The notes below the pieces were generated by a model. That model was not told the origin of the DNA and did not search any database. It was given only the letters and a program-made list of their open reading frames with translations. A program made the position numbers and the translations under genes. Positions 31,149 through 43,637 of a DNA stretch of 64,000 nucleotides are shown piece by piece (the first letter of the stretch is position 1; the number at the start of each line of letters is the position of its first letter). Origin of the DNA: Agarophyton chilense (taxonomy: Eukaryota > Rhodophyta > Florideophyceae > Gracilariales > Gracilariaceae); contig JARGXX010000112.1 of assembly GCA_030374765.1 (NCBI GenBank), positions 23,321-87,320 on the forward strand, given 5' to 3'.

Positions 31149-31456
31149 TCAGAAGCACTTGATTTGCCTACCATTCAAAGGATGAACGGGACGATTGTTT
31201 CCGAATTCAGCACTGGCCGCCAATTTCTTGTAGAGTTTCACATCAGCGAGATGGATTGGCTGCTCTTGAATGGCAACGAGCCAAGTAACTTGCTTAGAGC
31301 AGGGAGGTGTTGTAAGAGAGCCTTGATAGGTGCAGTAGCCTTCATTTCCGATGAAGGAAGACATGTGAACTGGGAAAGCATGGTCTTCAGAGTGAATATA
31401 GTAGCTCTGCGCGCGTTGAGAAAACTTCCCCTCACGCGTGGCCTGTTTCTACCATA
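31149..31456 (-). pseudogene. Alpha-carbonic anhydrase C-terminal fragment (minus strand), 5'-truncated
   Basis: The open frame runs from just after a TAG near 31456 and holds YYIHSEDHAFPVHM, SFIGNEGYCTYQGSLTTPPC, VTWLVAIQEQPIHLADVKLY and NNRPVHPLNGR. These are the C-terminal third of alpha-CA, including the conserved GSLTTPPC and W-V segment. The zinc-binding half is missing upstream. It ends QIKCF-stop; in the next frame an Ala/Val-rich hydrophobic stretch follows (TIAAVLVAAVLVAAVAVF), which could be a membrane-anchor tail reached through a frameshift. It is better preserved than the copy at 23714-24307. An unseen upstream exon cannot be excluded. Confidence 0.7.
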
Positions 31457-31477
31457 AACAAGCTGCTGAACATATGT

Positions 31478-32353
31478 TTGGAGGGTGAGCGCATGGTGGT
31501 AGAGCGTTTAGGTTCTTTTCATGCCATACATTCCGCCGGTTGGTTTCTTTGTGCGCCTTTTATTGACCGTATTGCATATCGAGTCGACATGAGAGAACGG
31601 ACTTTGTATTATCCGCCACAAAACGCAGTCACTAAGGATAACGTCACTGTTGGCGTGGATGCAGTCGTTTTTGTGCGCTTTGTTGACGCGGAAAAGGCAG
31701 CATACGGTGCCACTGATCCACTACGCCCGGTACAAGAACTCGCCAAATCTGCCATGCGCCCCGCAGTGGGTGAATTGGAACTCGACCCACTCTTCCACTC
31801 CCGCAAACACGTCAACCAACGCGTCAGCGACGCAGTCACAGACGCAGCATTCAACTGGGGTCTAGTAGTAACTCAACACGAAATACTCGATGTCAAACCC
31901 GACAAGCATATTCTAGAGGCCATAGACAAGCAAGCCGCCGCCGAACGCATGCGTCGCGAAAAGGTGCCCGAGGTGGAAGGCGCGAAACAAGCCGCCGCTC
32001 TTCAGTCGGAAGGTGTACGAATCCGCTTGGAGAATGAATCACAGGGTCATTTATTGCGCGTGCGTAACGAGGCGCGAGCGGAAGAGAGTAAATTGAGAAT
32101 TGTGGCAGAGCGCAAGGCGCGTGCTATCGAACTGGAGTCTGTGGCTAGGGGAGAAGCGCTGCGTGAGATGGCGAAGGCGTTTGGAGAGCGTGGTGCCATG
32201 GAGGCGGCTAAGTTTGCTGTTGCGCTTGAGTTTGTTGATATGTACGGCCAGATGGGGAAGGGTAGTAATGCACTGATCGTTAACGAGAGGCCTGCGCATG
32301 TTGGCGCGCTACTGGCCCAGGTGGCCCCCGCGATGCACGTCAGGAAGGACTAG
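31478..32353 (+). CDS. Stomatin-like (SPFH/PHB domain) protein, 5' end uncertain
   Basis: The 291-codon frame aligns from its first residues with the SPFH domain of the stomatin-like protein 2/paraslipin group: EGERMVVERLGSFH, PFIDRIAYRVDMRE, DNVTVGVDAVVFVRF, YGATDPLRPVQELAKSAMR, then HEILDVKP. A charged coiled coil follows (about 150-235) and a Met/Gly C-terminus. Family members scaffold membrane complexes, often in mitochondria. The frame starts at TTG; the first ATG is at 31493, inside conserved sequence, and no presequence is seen. So the gene is either 5'-truncated or has an upstream exon. Its start lies about 20 bp from the truncated carbonic anhydrase fragment on the other strand. Confidence 0.75.
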   Translation: MEGERMVVERLGSFHAIHSAGWFLCAPFIDRIAYRVDMRERTLYYPPQNAVTKDNVTVGVDAVVFVRFVDAEKAAYGATDPLRPVQELAKSAMRPAVGELELDPLFHSRKHVNQRVSDAVTDAAFNWGLVVTQHEILDVKPDKHILEAIDKQAAAERMRREKVPEVEGAKQAAALQSEGVRIRLENESQGHLLRVRNEARAEESKLRIVAERKARAIELESVARGEALREMAKAFGERGAMEAAKFAVALEFVDMYGQMGKGSNALIVNERPAHVGALLAQVAPAMHVRKD

Positions 32354-32467
32354 ATTGCAGCAAATCCAAGTTCAGTATGCTTCTCCGAAGAAAAGCGATC
32401 GGAAAGCAAAAGCATACACCTAGACATGGCTAGAATGATGTCGAGACGCTTCGCGCCATGACGTTGG
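32354..32467. other. Spacer between SPFH ORF and repeat-unit junction
   Basis: Roughly 115 bp with no feature. The junction with the next unit's left arm follows. Confidence 0.6.
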
Positions 32468-33539
32468 CGGAAATCATGCTGTTATACCTCTAAGAATAGT
32501 CCTTTCTGATGACCTCCAGAGGCACTGCTCTGTCGCTTTCTCAATTGAAACGTGCTCTTGCAGAGCAACGTTCAAATGGAAGACGCGACGAGTATGGCCG
32601 CTAGCTTGGAAACCATGTTGTGGATAAGGTGTTAAGACGCTGCTTATCGAATACGAGCCTTCGAGAGTGTGTGCGAATGTCGCCGAATAGCTCATACATC
32701 GACACTCGCTTGTGATTCGCACGAGTCGTTCGTTGCATTCGAAATACCGCATGGCGCGTTGCAAAGTACGTTGTCGGCTGTGCCAACTTCAGTGTATTGC
32801 AGTCGTAGTCTCGGAACTAGCTCGAATATGCGCAAATCGTGGGACTTGACGTATGGGCTGGGTAAGAGCAGACAAATGAAAGTAACAAAATATTCTACGA
32901 GTGTGTCGCTTTACAACATGAAAGCTATCCTAACAATGCAGAGAACAAAGACCCCACCGTCTCGAAAATACCGTCTCCGTCAACGTCCTGAGCAAACGAG
33001 TCCATCACTCCATCCCCATTGCTATCATACGTGACGTAGTCATATGCCCCATCTTGGTTGGTGTCGTAGCTGATGGAATCAACTTGACCATCGCTATTTT
33101 CATCGCTGGCCACTCCGGTTTGGTCGGAAGCGATTTGAGGTGGTTCCTCACCTTGATCCTGAGCCATGGTGCTCTGAGTGTGCTTCCTTGCTTCTCCCCT
33201 TCCATAGCGGCCCCAGCTGCCAAACTCTTCTTTGGTCACACGCGACAGCTCGTCCTTGTCGCCTTTGATCACTGCCTTTCCCATTTTTGCGGAGGTCTTG
33301 AGGGCTTTGAGTCCGACGGATACGGGTCCAATCATGTTTAGTAGTTGTAGAAGAACGGGGGGGGGGGGGGGGGGGGGGTAGTGGAGAGGTTTTGGAAAAG
33401 GGGAAGATCGGTAGGAGAAAGAAGCGATGGGTGCGGTTGACGACACTCGATGTGTAGGTTGCGTAGATGTAGCTGCTGTGAGCTTGGATAGGGGCGATGA
33501 GAAAAGAAGAAGCGGGGCCATGACTCACATTTATAGTCT
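32468..33539 (+). repeat. Inverted repeat, truncated left arm (unit B side)
   Basis: Only about 1.07 kb of left arm is present here, against at least 3.5 kb in unit A. Its outer edge is fused to sequence downstream of the SPFH ORF of unit A. The outermost part (32490-32526) is diverged from the equivalent of arm A, and the rest is nearly identical. The third copy has the same truncated form at 62482-63553. Confidence 0.9.
32925..33335 (-). CDS. Ca-loop repeat protein (left copy, unit B)
   Basis: Encodes the same 136 aa as 2909-3319. Here the leader homopolymer is G22, so an upstream ORF to 33521 happens to be in frame. The three complete-unit copies with lengths 13, 10 and 22 are in frame and the 23-base copy is not. 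Confidence 0.7.
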   Translation of the reverse strand: MIGPVSVGLKALKTSAKMGKAVIKGDKDELSRVTKEEFGSWGRYGRGEARKHTQSTMAQDQGEEPPQIASDQTGVASDENSDGQVDSISYDTNQDGAYDYVTYDSNGDGVMDSFAQDVDGDGIFETVGSLFSALLG

Positions 33540-34820
33540 CTGGGAAGCTGCCGGTACCATTGTACGGCAGGCGCTTTCGTGTTTACCCTTCAGTATGTTC
33601 AGTATGGACCGGGAGATTGGAATGAACGCGGTGACGTCGTATTAAATGGGCTGAGGAGATGTTGATGGACTCGCCAGCAAGGACGCTGTTGACAAGCGAC
33701 TCATATTTAGTTGTCTCGCCATAAGGAGTGGGTTTGATGACACGTACATGTCAACAAGGTAGCGAAACATGGTGAGCTGACGGCTGGCCGTATTGACGTT
33801 TTTTGAACACGAAGGCATACTGTACTGTGTACCAGCGATGTCTATTTGGACCTGGGCATCTCCCACTTGGGAGCACACCGCTGTCGCTAAACTCGTATAT
33901 CATCGACATGCTTCTACTCCTCCCCTTCTGTTCTCGAAAGCTGTCGCAATATTTCAAATCTACGGTGTTTCAAAATTGCGTCGTCAAAAACGCATCAGTA
34001 CTGTGGCTACAAGCATAATGAAATCTGCAACAGAATTTCGCACATTACAGCTTTCTGAAATAATCTGGCGATCACTTCTATGAAGAAACGGAGATTAAAA
34101 TTGTTCAGAAAGAAACTGCTGGTAAAATAAAGCATATACCGCGATGTACTTAAATTCCTCGGTCGTTATTAACGAACTGCATCGAGATTAAGATGATTGC
34201 GGACAGACATAATGATGGGGGCTTTTCGTGTCCGTAGAAAGTAAGACGACATCCGATACCTTTTTTAAAAATCTGAAACTTGCTGGTGGTGCTATCCTTT
34301 ATCCCTATACCCTTCGCAACCCTTTGTCGACACAACGGCCTGCCGTTGACGACTGCAGCCACAGAAACGCATTGCGCAGTCAACAGCCGTGCCAGCAAAT
34401 AGTCTGTCAACAGCGCACGTGGTGTCGTGCTCGCAAATCACCATTTGCAAAGAGTCAATACATGTCAACACTGTATTCGTACTGTATTCCCGCTGTTGGT
34501 ATCCACGTCATCGATTCGGTGGCTGCTCAAAGAGCTACACGCCTTGCTGCGGTGTCCATTTCCAATCTGGTAGGATGCCACTCGCAATCCCACGCAGCAT
34601 CTGCGTCTTCCTAGAGAGTAGCCGCAGACTATAAATGTGAGTCATGGCCTCGCTTCTTCTTTTCTCATCCCCCCTATCCAAGCTCACAGCAGCTACATCT
34701 ACGCAACCTACACATCGAGTGTCGTCAACCGCACCCATCGCTTCTTTCTCCTACCGATCTTCCCCTTTTCCAAAACCTCTCCACTACCACCCCCCCCCCG
34801 TTCTTCTACAACTACTAAAC

Positions 34821-35231
34821 ATGATTGGACCCGTATCCGTCGGACTCAAAGCCCTCAAGACCTCCGCAAAAATGGGAAAGGCAGTGATCAAAGGCGACAA
34901 GGACGAGCTGTCGCGTGTGACCAAAGAAGAGTTTGGCAGCTGGGGCCGCTATGGAAGGGGAGAAGCAAGGAAGCACACTCAGAGCACCATGGCTCAGGAT
35001 CAAGGTGAGGAACCACCTCAAATCGCTTCCGACCAAACCGGAGTGGCCAGCGATGAAAATAGCGATGGTCAAGTTGATTCCATCAGCTACGACACCAACC
35101 AAGATGGGGCATATGACTACGTCACGTATGATAGCAATGGGGATGGAGTGATGGACTCGTTTGCTCAGGACGTTGACGGAGACGGTATTTTCGAGACGGT
35201 GGGGTCTTTGTTCTCTGCATTGTTAGGATAG
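34821..35231 (+). CDS. Ca-loop repeat protein (right copy, unit B)
   Basis: Same product as 4808-5218. The leader has C10 (34790-34799) and one extra C near 34671. Confidence 0.7.
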   Translation: MIGPVSVGLKALKTSAKMGKAVIKGDKDELSRVTKEEFGSWGRYGRGEARKHTQSTMAQDQGEEPPQIASDQTGVASDENSDGQVDSISYDTNQDGAYDYVTYDSNGDGVMDSFAQDVDGDGIFETVGSLFSALLG

Positions 35232-35547
35232 CTTTCATGTTGTAAAGCGACACACTCGTAGAATATTTTGTTACTTTCATTTGTCTGCTCTTACCCAGCC
35301 CATACGTCAAGTCCCACGATTTGCGCATATTCGAGCTAGTTCCGAGACTACGACTGCAATACACTGAAGTTGGCACAGCCGACAACGTACTTTGCAACGC
35401 GCCATGCGGTATTTCGAATGCAACGAACGACTCGTGCGAATCACAAGCGAGTGTCGATGTATGAGCTATTCGGCGACATTCGCACACACTCTCGAAGGCT
35501 CGTATTCGATAAGCAGCGTCTTAACACCTTATCCACAACATGGTTTC

Positions 35548-38500
35548 CAAGCTAGCGGCCATACTCGTCGCGTCTTCCATTTGAACGTTGCTCTGCAAGA
35601 GCACGTTTCAATTGAGAAAGCGACAGAGCTGTGCTCCTGAAAGTCAGACCATTCTTAAAGCTATCACAGGTATAACAGCATGATTTCCGGTTAGTATGTC
35701 GGCGATATCGCAGCAGAAAGAACATACTCCAGCTTGATGTTGCGACGATGAGGTGGTCGCGTCTATAATGATGTCGTAAGTCGATGAAATTGCGACGCTT
35801 AGAGTCGCCTGCGTTTTGTCCAATAGCAAAGACGCATTTATTATCAAGAAAGACTGGTGAGGGCTCTTATTTGATGAAAGGAAGGAATTTTAGTGTGCAA
35901 CGTTTTGAGCAGCTGTTTTGGACGGCTGCCGTTGCTGCAATGTATTTCACTTCAGCGCTGGATTGCGCGAAGCAGAATTGTTGACAGGAGGACCATGAGA
36001 TTGGACCGCCTTGGATTGTGGGCACATATCTTGTGATACATTTCTTGTTCCGTTCATTGGTAGCGAAATCATCGTCCGTGTACGTCTTGAAAGAAAGCTT
36101 CAAAGAGTCGAGAAAATTTTGCGCTTGTGGTACAATATGCCATAGTGAATTGTGTCTCGACGGTATCGCAGTACCTCCTTGAGTAGGCTCTAGTGTCGCG
36201 TTGTAGTGTTTTGGGAAGCCTGTCCGAGGGGTGAGACGGCGAAGGCGATGTCGGGTCTGGTGCAGTCGCTGATCTATCGTAATATGCCGACTATTTATCG
36301 GTAAAGGTCTGTGTGACTTGGCAGGAGCGTGTCGTTTTCGGTGGGTCCATGAAACTTGGACTTGGACGCGTGTGGTGACTGGCAAGGGCTGCATTCGGAG
36401 AGTTATTCGAACGCGGGCGCTGGTTAGATGTAGTTTGGTTGGCTGATATGTATTCCGCCTGACTTGTATGCCATTTTCCACCCAAGATATTTGGTGGGTT
36501 TTCTAATTCACCGATTGTTCTAATTCATGGCAATATTGACGAACAGTTCATCTATGTTAAATTAATGCGTCGCAACTATGAGCTAATCCTCGCTGTTAAG
36601 GCATATTATTGTGAAGCTGGATGGAGATATTAGTCTGAAGAAAAGTCACGGGTCGTCTGCAGATTGGGAGTATTTGTTAGAGGTGAGTCATTCTACGGCA
36701 CCTTCGAGATAATACAAGAAACCTGATGGGTTGCCGTAAAAGCTACGAATAAGGCAGCCTGCCGGGGTTCGGTGCATAATTGACACGTTGAGACGAGGGT
36801 GTTGTTTACATATACTTGTTGTTATAGCGATAGAGTTTGTTGGGATAAGCCGTTGTAATGTCGAAGTGTCCAAAGTTCAGGTTGTTGGCGGCTGTGATTG
36901 CCATGGCGAGACGTACCGTTTCTTTTTGTGGCAAGCGAGCTGGTGCGTGATTCGGGTCAAATTGTAGGTTGGATTTCATGAGATCGCCGCACACGGCGAG
37001 GCGAGCTTTGCGATCTGTGTTTTTGTCGTTGTGTCCTCTTTTACATCGATACTTTTTTTGTGAGCGGGATCAGGTTGCGGAGAATGTTTTTCTTCGTAAG
37101 CCATTCTATGACGCCCAGTTAGTGTACTTGGTCGAGTTCTGCGTTATGGGCAATGATCCATTGCTTTGCATTGGGGTCTCTGCGCGCTTGGGGTAGTGAG
37201 AGTGGCGCTAGTGTGTGATGATTGATGTGGGAGGGGTCTGGCGAAGGAGCAAATGCCTTGAAGGTCATGTCAGTCGTTCTTACAGGGTCTTGGTACGGAA
37301 AATATGGTTTGAAGTCGATCGCGCGGATTTTGCGGGGATCTTTTGTCTCGACGTTCTGGATCTTGATGTCGGTGTTGATGTTACCGAACATATATCTTAC
37401 CAGGGTTTGGCGTGCGTCCAGCTTGCTTTGCGTGGTACGGTCGGTGATTACTGAGATGCTTTCTTTCTGGTCAAAAGCGAACATGGTAGTAACGGTAGGG
37501 GGTCGCGTGTGTCACTGTGCGTATGGGATTTTGCGAGTAGTTATGTGGAGAGTTCGGTTGTATCGGAAGGTGGTGTCACGGAGGGCGTCCTCCCAACAAT
37601 GCAGCGGTGGACCGAAGTGGTACAGGTTAGCACGTACTATACGAGACACAGTGCCGATGACTCTTTCAGCCAGTGAGTTCCCTTGGGGGCTGTGTGCTGT
37701 GGAAGTTTGGAGTTAGTACTGTGACCGGTGAGTATGGATTAGAATATGTTTGATTTGTATTCCCCTGCGTTGTGAATTGTGATGATCAGTGGGGCTGATC
37801 CGAAATTGCTGCACATGAGGTTGAGTATGTTGCGCGTAAAGTTAGACAGTTGGGTCCGGATAGACGCGCAAAATGTATGGAGGAACTTGGTGCGGTTTTC
37901 GATGAACACCAAGAAGTATTTTTTACCGTCTATGAAAGTCGGTATGATTGGCCCAGAGATGTCAGAGAAGAATGACGCTCCCTTCGAGTGAGTGTGGGTG
38001 GTTTCTCGGTGTGGTTGTATCACGCTTTTTCTATGGATGCATCCGCAACATGAAAGAGGGGGTCGATTTCTTTAAGGATTGACCAAAGATTGAGGAGACC
38101 GAGTTTGGCCATTTTCTGAAGAGTGCGTAGGTACATTTGGTTGTAACGCAGGCACCATTCGTAAAAAGCAGCAGCCACTGCGTCTGTGGGCGTGGTTTTG
38201 GGTCGGTCGGTGGTAGACTGGGGCATGTCTTTTGGATTTTGTTGGGGATGCTTGTAGGAGAACGCTTGGAGCGGAGACACCACGAAGATGTTCGGTATCT
38301 TCCTCTCTTGAGAGACACGCCTCAGGACGAGGAGACGCGTCCCAGCGGAGCACAGAAACAGAGCCACTCTGGAAAGGCACGACGAAGTCGGGTGTAAGAC
38401 CGAGGCCAATCCGGCGGGATATACCTAGAGTGTTTAGGTGAGCACGGCACAGTCCGTGGTGTGACCAGTCCTAGGTGGAGCGGTACCACGGCGATTGTCG

Positions 38501-40613
38501 GAAAAGGAGCGAGGAAACTCTCGTATGAGGTGAACGAGCGAGGTGAGTGAGGCGGCCACTCACGAGAGCCAAAAAGGATAAAAAGAGGAAACGGGAGCGA
38601 AACCCTATACAGGGGCGAGACTACGACAAGTGTCGGCGATTAAATATGAACCCACGGTGGTGGTAGCACTCTGGTTGACAGAGGGGTGGATGAACTAACG
38701 GGCAACGGGCGCTCACGCAGTATGCGGTGAAGACGCGCCGAAGGCGAAAAGTTCAGAGCCAAGACTCTTTCCTTGGGATCTCCCAAGAGGGTGATTACTG
38801 GGGAGCAGTGCTCAACCTCCTAAGTAGTGTGGCGCGCGGCTCCTGACAGTGGGCGCGCGCCCGAAAAATAGACACTAAATAGCGATAGCGTAGCTAAATA
38901 AATACTAAATAATACTAAATAATACTAACCATTAGGTAGAATCCGGGCCACGTGTGGCACGCCTCGCACTCGAGCGTTGGCATCCGTGCAGTCCACGTGT
39001 TCCACCAGTGTGCACTTCCGGTCCTAACCGGCCGTCGGCACGCAATAGCGGTATAGCTTGTCATAGACCAAGCTAGTCCTCAAGCCAGCGAAATCTCTAA
39101 CTACTGGGAAGACACCCCCTTGAAGGGCATTGTCCTTCAATGCTTTTCTGGTTTGGGTCTGGGCTTGCGTTTGCGCGTGTGTGGTAGATGCGATGTAGTC
39201 TTGGGCTCGCATTTGAGGGAGGTATCAGGTTTTGTGGCTATCGTTCGGCTTGCTTTCACTTTAGCTTTTTTTCGTAAGGTGATCGCATTTAGAAAATACC
39301 CTCTGCCAGTCCATTTGGCAGTGGCTAAGGTGCGAGGAGGGGGTGTGTCCACAATGTAGGCGAGTCTAGGAGTGAACGCTACGAAGCCGTACTTTCGCAA
39401 AAGGGCGTGAAGGGATATTTGCGTGCCACTTATACGTTTTGATACTAATTCTGGGAGTGATATATTGTTGATGCTGTCAGTCTCCAGCATTAATTTTGGC
39501 GACTTCGTGATTGGAAAAGGGAAGCGTCAGCCGTTGTAGTATAAAAAGGGCGCGGGAGGTTGGTGATGTTTGATAGTGGCATGGATGTATGCGACGGGCG
39601 CGTCCTGGAGTCGCGAACGAACTTTCTCTCGTCTGCATTGGAGTTGGTGGGTACGGATTACGCTTACTGTAAGTCTTGAAGTGCTTGTAACAGTTGCGTG
39701 TTTATGTCGGCCGCATCATTGGTGGTGATAGGCCCTGCCTGTTTGGTGACTGCTCTGTTCGATCTTTTTAGGTTGGGGTTCTGTTAAGGGTGATTGCAGT
39801 GCTTGTTGCAATTTTGGGAGACAATTTTGTACTCGATACGTCAAAGTGTCGACTTCCTGTCAGATATTGTGGTTGCCAGGTTGGACATTTTGGAGAGCAT
39901 CTGCTCAAGCGATTTGTGCTGAGGGGGGTGTTCACGGGTGAGGGTTGATCGTCCAAAGAAGAAATGCTGGGTGCAATAGGATGGATCGAAGAAGACTCAT
40001 ATGTCTGGAGTGCCCTTTCTGTCTCTAAGGTGGATGGAGGTGTGTTTACGGCCAGTGAAGTGGCTGCGATTCTGAAAAATGTAATGTGAGTTGCGATGGG
40101 TTCACGAGGTGCTAATTTTACCGTTCTCTCCTCAGATGCGCATTCGTTTGCTCCCGCTTCGATACGAAGTGCTTGGTTGCGGAGATGTTTCTCAAAGTAG
40201 TCTTGGAGTCCATCTTTGTCGTTTAATTGTATGCGAATGTCCTCGGAACCCAATTGATCGATGTTGCGTTATGATGATGTGTCTAATATGGTCTTTATGT
40301 TAGACACTGTTTTGCAAGGAGAGCGAAGGAATATTGAGTCCGGGATCAGCTTATTGAAGTCCTCGGAGATGGTTTTTGTGATAAGTGCGCGACAGGATGC
40401 ATAAGCTTTTCGGGTTTCCTCTGTGTCACAAATGAATCCTTCAGTAAGAATGTGTGTGTACCCGTAGGGCGACAAAGTGTCGGAGAGGAAGGCGTACCAT
40501 TTTTTGAAATTTGACTTGCCCAGGTTCTTTGGAAGTTTCGCTGCTAAAGTCTCACGATAGTGTCGATGCTGTTTGCAACTTTTGTGAGAGTTACTGTAGA
40601 GCATTGAATTGTT
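35548..40613 (-). pseudogene. Decayed copia body, unit B copy
   Basis: Same breaks as 5535-10600. I saw no protein-level difference. Confidence 0.8.
38431..39063. mobile_element. Probable solo LTR, unit B copy
   Basis: Counterpart of 8418-9050 with the same TAGAG/TAGAC flanks. Confidence 0.4.
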
Positions 40614-41260
40614 GCGTTATATTTGGCGCTGCTGCCGTAGCGTGGGTTGTTTCCCTTTGATTTTACATTCTTCGTTTTGGTTAAGAGCGGTTTTTTGCTC
40701 GTTGTTCGTGTGTGATGCGCTGTTGGAGCCGATGGGTAGCGGTAAATTGCCTGGTAGGCGTATTTCAGTAGGTTATTTGGACTGTCGCGATATGATCGTC
40801 GAGCAGCGGATCGGTTTTAGCGTGGTGTCCGTATGTGTCCCATAACCTGTAGGAACACTACTGAAGAAGCCGATGGCTTAAAGTTCTTTAAGGGCTTTCC
40901 ATAGCGACAGGATGCGATGAAATACTGACCGCCAAATAGAGAGCCTGTTAGAGAAAACTTTCATTAATAGCCCCACAATTTTTCAGACCAAGTCAGCTCT
41001 TTGAGAGCTGATCCCACGGTGGATAACCGAGATACTGTGACATCACGATGTGACCGTTTCCTCGCAGTTCAGGACACTTCATATCGGGAGCAGCCTGCAA
41101 AGTTTCATGAAAGCCATTCAGAGAGAAACAAAGCGTCGCACACTTGCCGCTGCTGTGGCCTTTTCTGTATTGTGCTTCTTCATTAGCCCTCTTTGCAGGA
41201 TCGCGCGCAGAGCACATCGAAAAAGAAGTTCATGCTGGGAATTAAGCCACAGTCTCTCCA

Positions 41261-42296
41261 ATGGAAAGTTCAGGTCATACTATCGAGTTTCCAGATTGTC
41301 TTTTCAACGACTTTGACCATCCCTTCGTGCATTATTATCCCACTACAACAAAAAGAATATCGAGAAGAAGTGTAAAAGCATCTACAAGGTGTAGAGATAG
41401 AAGCAGCTACACAACTTTGGACCTTTCTTCGCTTAATTTTTGGATCTAGCTACTGGGATGTTATGCTTTATTATGGATTAGCACGATTCACCGTCTATAC
41501 CATTTTTGACAACGCTTTTAGTGTTTGTGACGACTTCTTAGAGTTTGAAGGTCTTTCTTCGAAAGAAGACATCGAAACGTATCTGACAACAGCCTTGTGC
41601 TTTTCCATTTCCTGCGAAGCTATGAATCCTCTTCACGGTTGCCTCGGAGCCTTAGATACAATTCTAATTATTGGGCAGAAGCCGACGAAAGAACTTAACA
41701 ATCAGCAATTTTACACTATGAAAGGCGGGTTTGGAGTTCCTGTGCAGGTCCTTGTTGACGTAAAGTATTGATGTATTGCGTCATCTGCAGTTTGAGTGGG
41801 ACCTACAGTTGACCGCATGGCTATCGCTCACTCGAATATTGGCAGAGTTTTAGAACAGCAAGGTCTTCTTAAGGGCTTTTTGATAGCTGGAGATAAGGCA
41901 TATGGGTGCTAGAACTACATGTTTACTCCAATTGTGCGCTCTATGGCTAGCAAATATCAAGATGATTTCAACTTTTGCCTTTCCTCTCATCGTATTCACG
42001 AATAACAGGCTTTTAGGAGGCCTAAAGGACGATGGGGTATTTTGTGGCGATATTTTCTGTACGATCTGCAAAAAGCTTTAGTAATTGTGCACACTTCAAT
42101 GCGGCTCCATAACTACTACATCAAATCTGGTGATGATTCTGGTGGCGTTTTGCGCTCTGCTGGTAGTGTTTTTAAGTCTGAAGCCTGTGAATGTTTGGAG
42201 AGATGGCTTTCGTGAACAACCAAAGGGTACAATGTTTATTTTGATCCGTTGGAAGACGACAAACTTCACCGGCGAAAGTTGCCTCTCTGAAATAGT
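41261..42296 (+). pseudogene. PIF/Harbinger transposase relic, unit B copy
   Basis: Counterpart of 11248-12283 with identical stops. Confidence 0.75.
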
Positions 42297-42452
42297 GGGA
42301 GACTCCTGAAAACTCAATTTATGTAGGCACAACTTCTGGCACTATAGTCCAAAGATACATTACACAAATTGTGCGTTCGCACGGAAAACATTAGGATTTC
42401 TGTATAGTACGTATATCTGTTCACGCCATATCTTCCTGGAAAGCCCATCCTC

Positions 42453-43607
42453 ATGCTTCCAATACGCCTTCCCTTGCTGCTCGAATCCTCTAAGACGAGG
42501 AGACGGGTGTTGTTTCGCAGCACTATTTCGAGAGATGCTCGTCGGCTGAGAGATCACCGCATTCCACGCTGTGCTCTTATGCAGCCCAGCCTCTCTGCGT
42601 TTGCATTTCTGTATGGATCCGGATCGAATCAGGCTCTTCTAACTCTTTGCGGTTTTGACCATCGACCAATGCAGTCTCTTCTTGAACTGTTCGCCCCTCT
42701 GTGTGAGCGCTTTTCCCCATACAGCATTGACGGAAATATAAGGCTTATACCGGCTAGACTCTGCCCTCGAGGACGGCCTCGGTCAATGACAGCTGTTCAA
42801 TGTCTTGCTCTTTCGCTTGCATGGTATCGCACCAGGGGTTCTACGATGGTTTAATGCACTATTTTTGGGTTCACAGCTTCAGTTTGCTCTTTGTTTCTAA
42901 GGTTTGGCAGGCGTCTACTTCTAAAAGCCCTTGTGCAACACCTAGAAGCCTCTATCAGAATGCCATCTGACTCTGAAATAGCCTCCTACATGGAGGCAAT
43001 CAGCTCTATATACTCTCTTCTGCCTGATGTTTATGCTGTAGCTGACGGTCTAAAGCTTTATTTCCAGCAGTCAAGCAACGCCATGATACAGAACATATTT
43101 TATAATGGATTGACTCATGATCACTACGTTGGTAATGTATTTGTCTTCTCCCCCGCTGGTGTAGTCAGAGCATGCGCATTTAATGCCCCCTGATCGATGC
43201 ACGACTCTGCTATTGCTGAGTGGGGATCTATCTATTCTAAGTTGGAGGAGGTATATGAAAGAACTGGTGGAACTTGTGTGGTCGACTCTGCTTTTAGCAG
43301 GGTACATTATCCTTTTTTAGTGAAGTCTGCTCAATCGCTTCCTGATACTGCTGAGCCGGCAGTTTTGCATCGTGCTAAGCAAGCTACGTCGGCACGTTAA
43401 GGCTCACAGTGGGGAATGAGAGCTTTCCAGGGCTCCTTCCCACGTCTCAAAGACAGGCTCGTGAACGAAGAGAGGGGAGAACGTCGATTGATATTACACC
43501 TGGTCGTCATACTTTTCAATTTACGAACTCGTCTCGTAGGAATCAACCAGATCCTTACAACTTTCATGCCTCATTTAAGAATCGAAGCTAACTCTCTCCT
43601 TCTATAG
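42453..43607 (+). pseudogene. DDE transposase of the TIR element, unit B copy
   Basis: Carries the same three in-frame stops (42852, 43191 and 43398 regions) and the same Gln at the third catalytic position. Confidence 0.8.
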
Positions 43608-43637
43608 GCACTTTTACCAAACCTTTTAAAAACTTAA

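Larger units (their letters stand above)
2511..32526. repeat. Tandem repeat unit A (about 30.0 kb)
   Basis: First complete copy of a head-to-tail repeat. The same order of ORFs recurs 30,013-30,016 bp downstream with the same stops and frameshifts. The offset shifts only at homopolymers: 30,016 before the G-run, 30,015 in the centre, 30,013 after the C-run, and 30,014 after an A5/A6 difference near 30123. I place the start where A, B and C become collinear. Just upstream, A and B share a 22-nt stretch and then a diverged patch. Confidence 0.95.
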
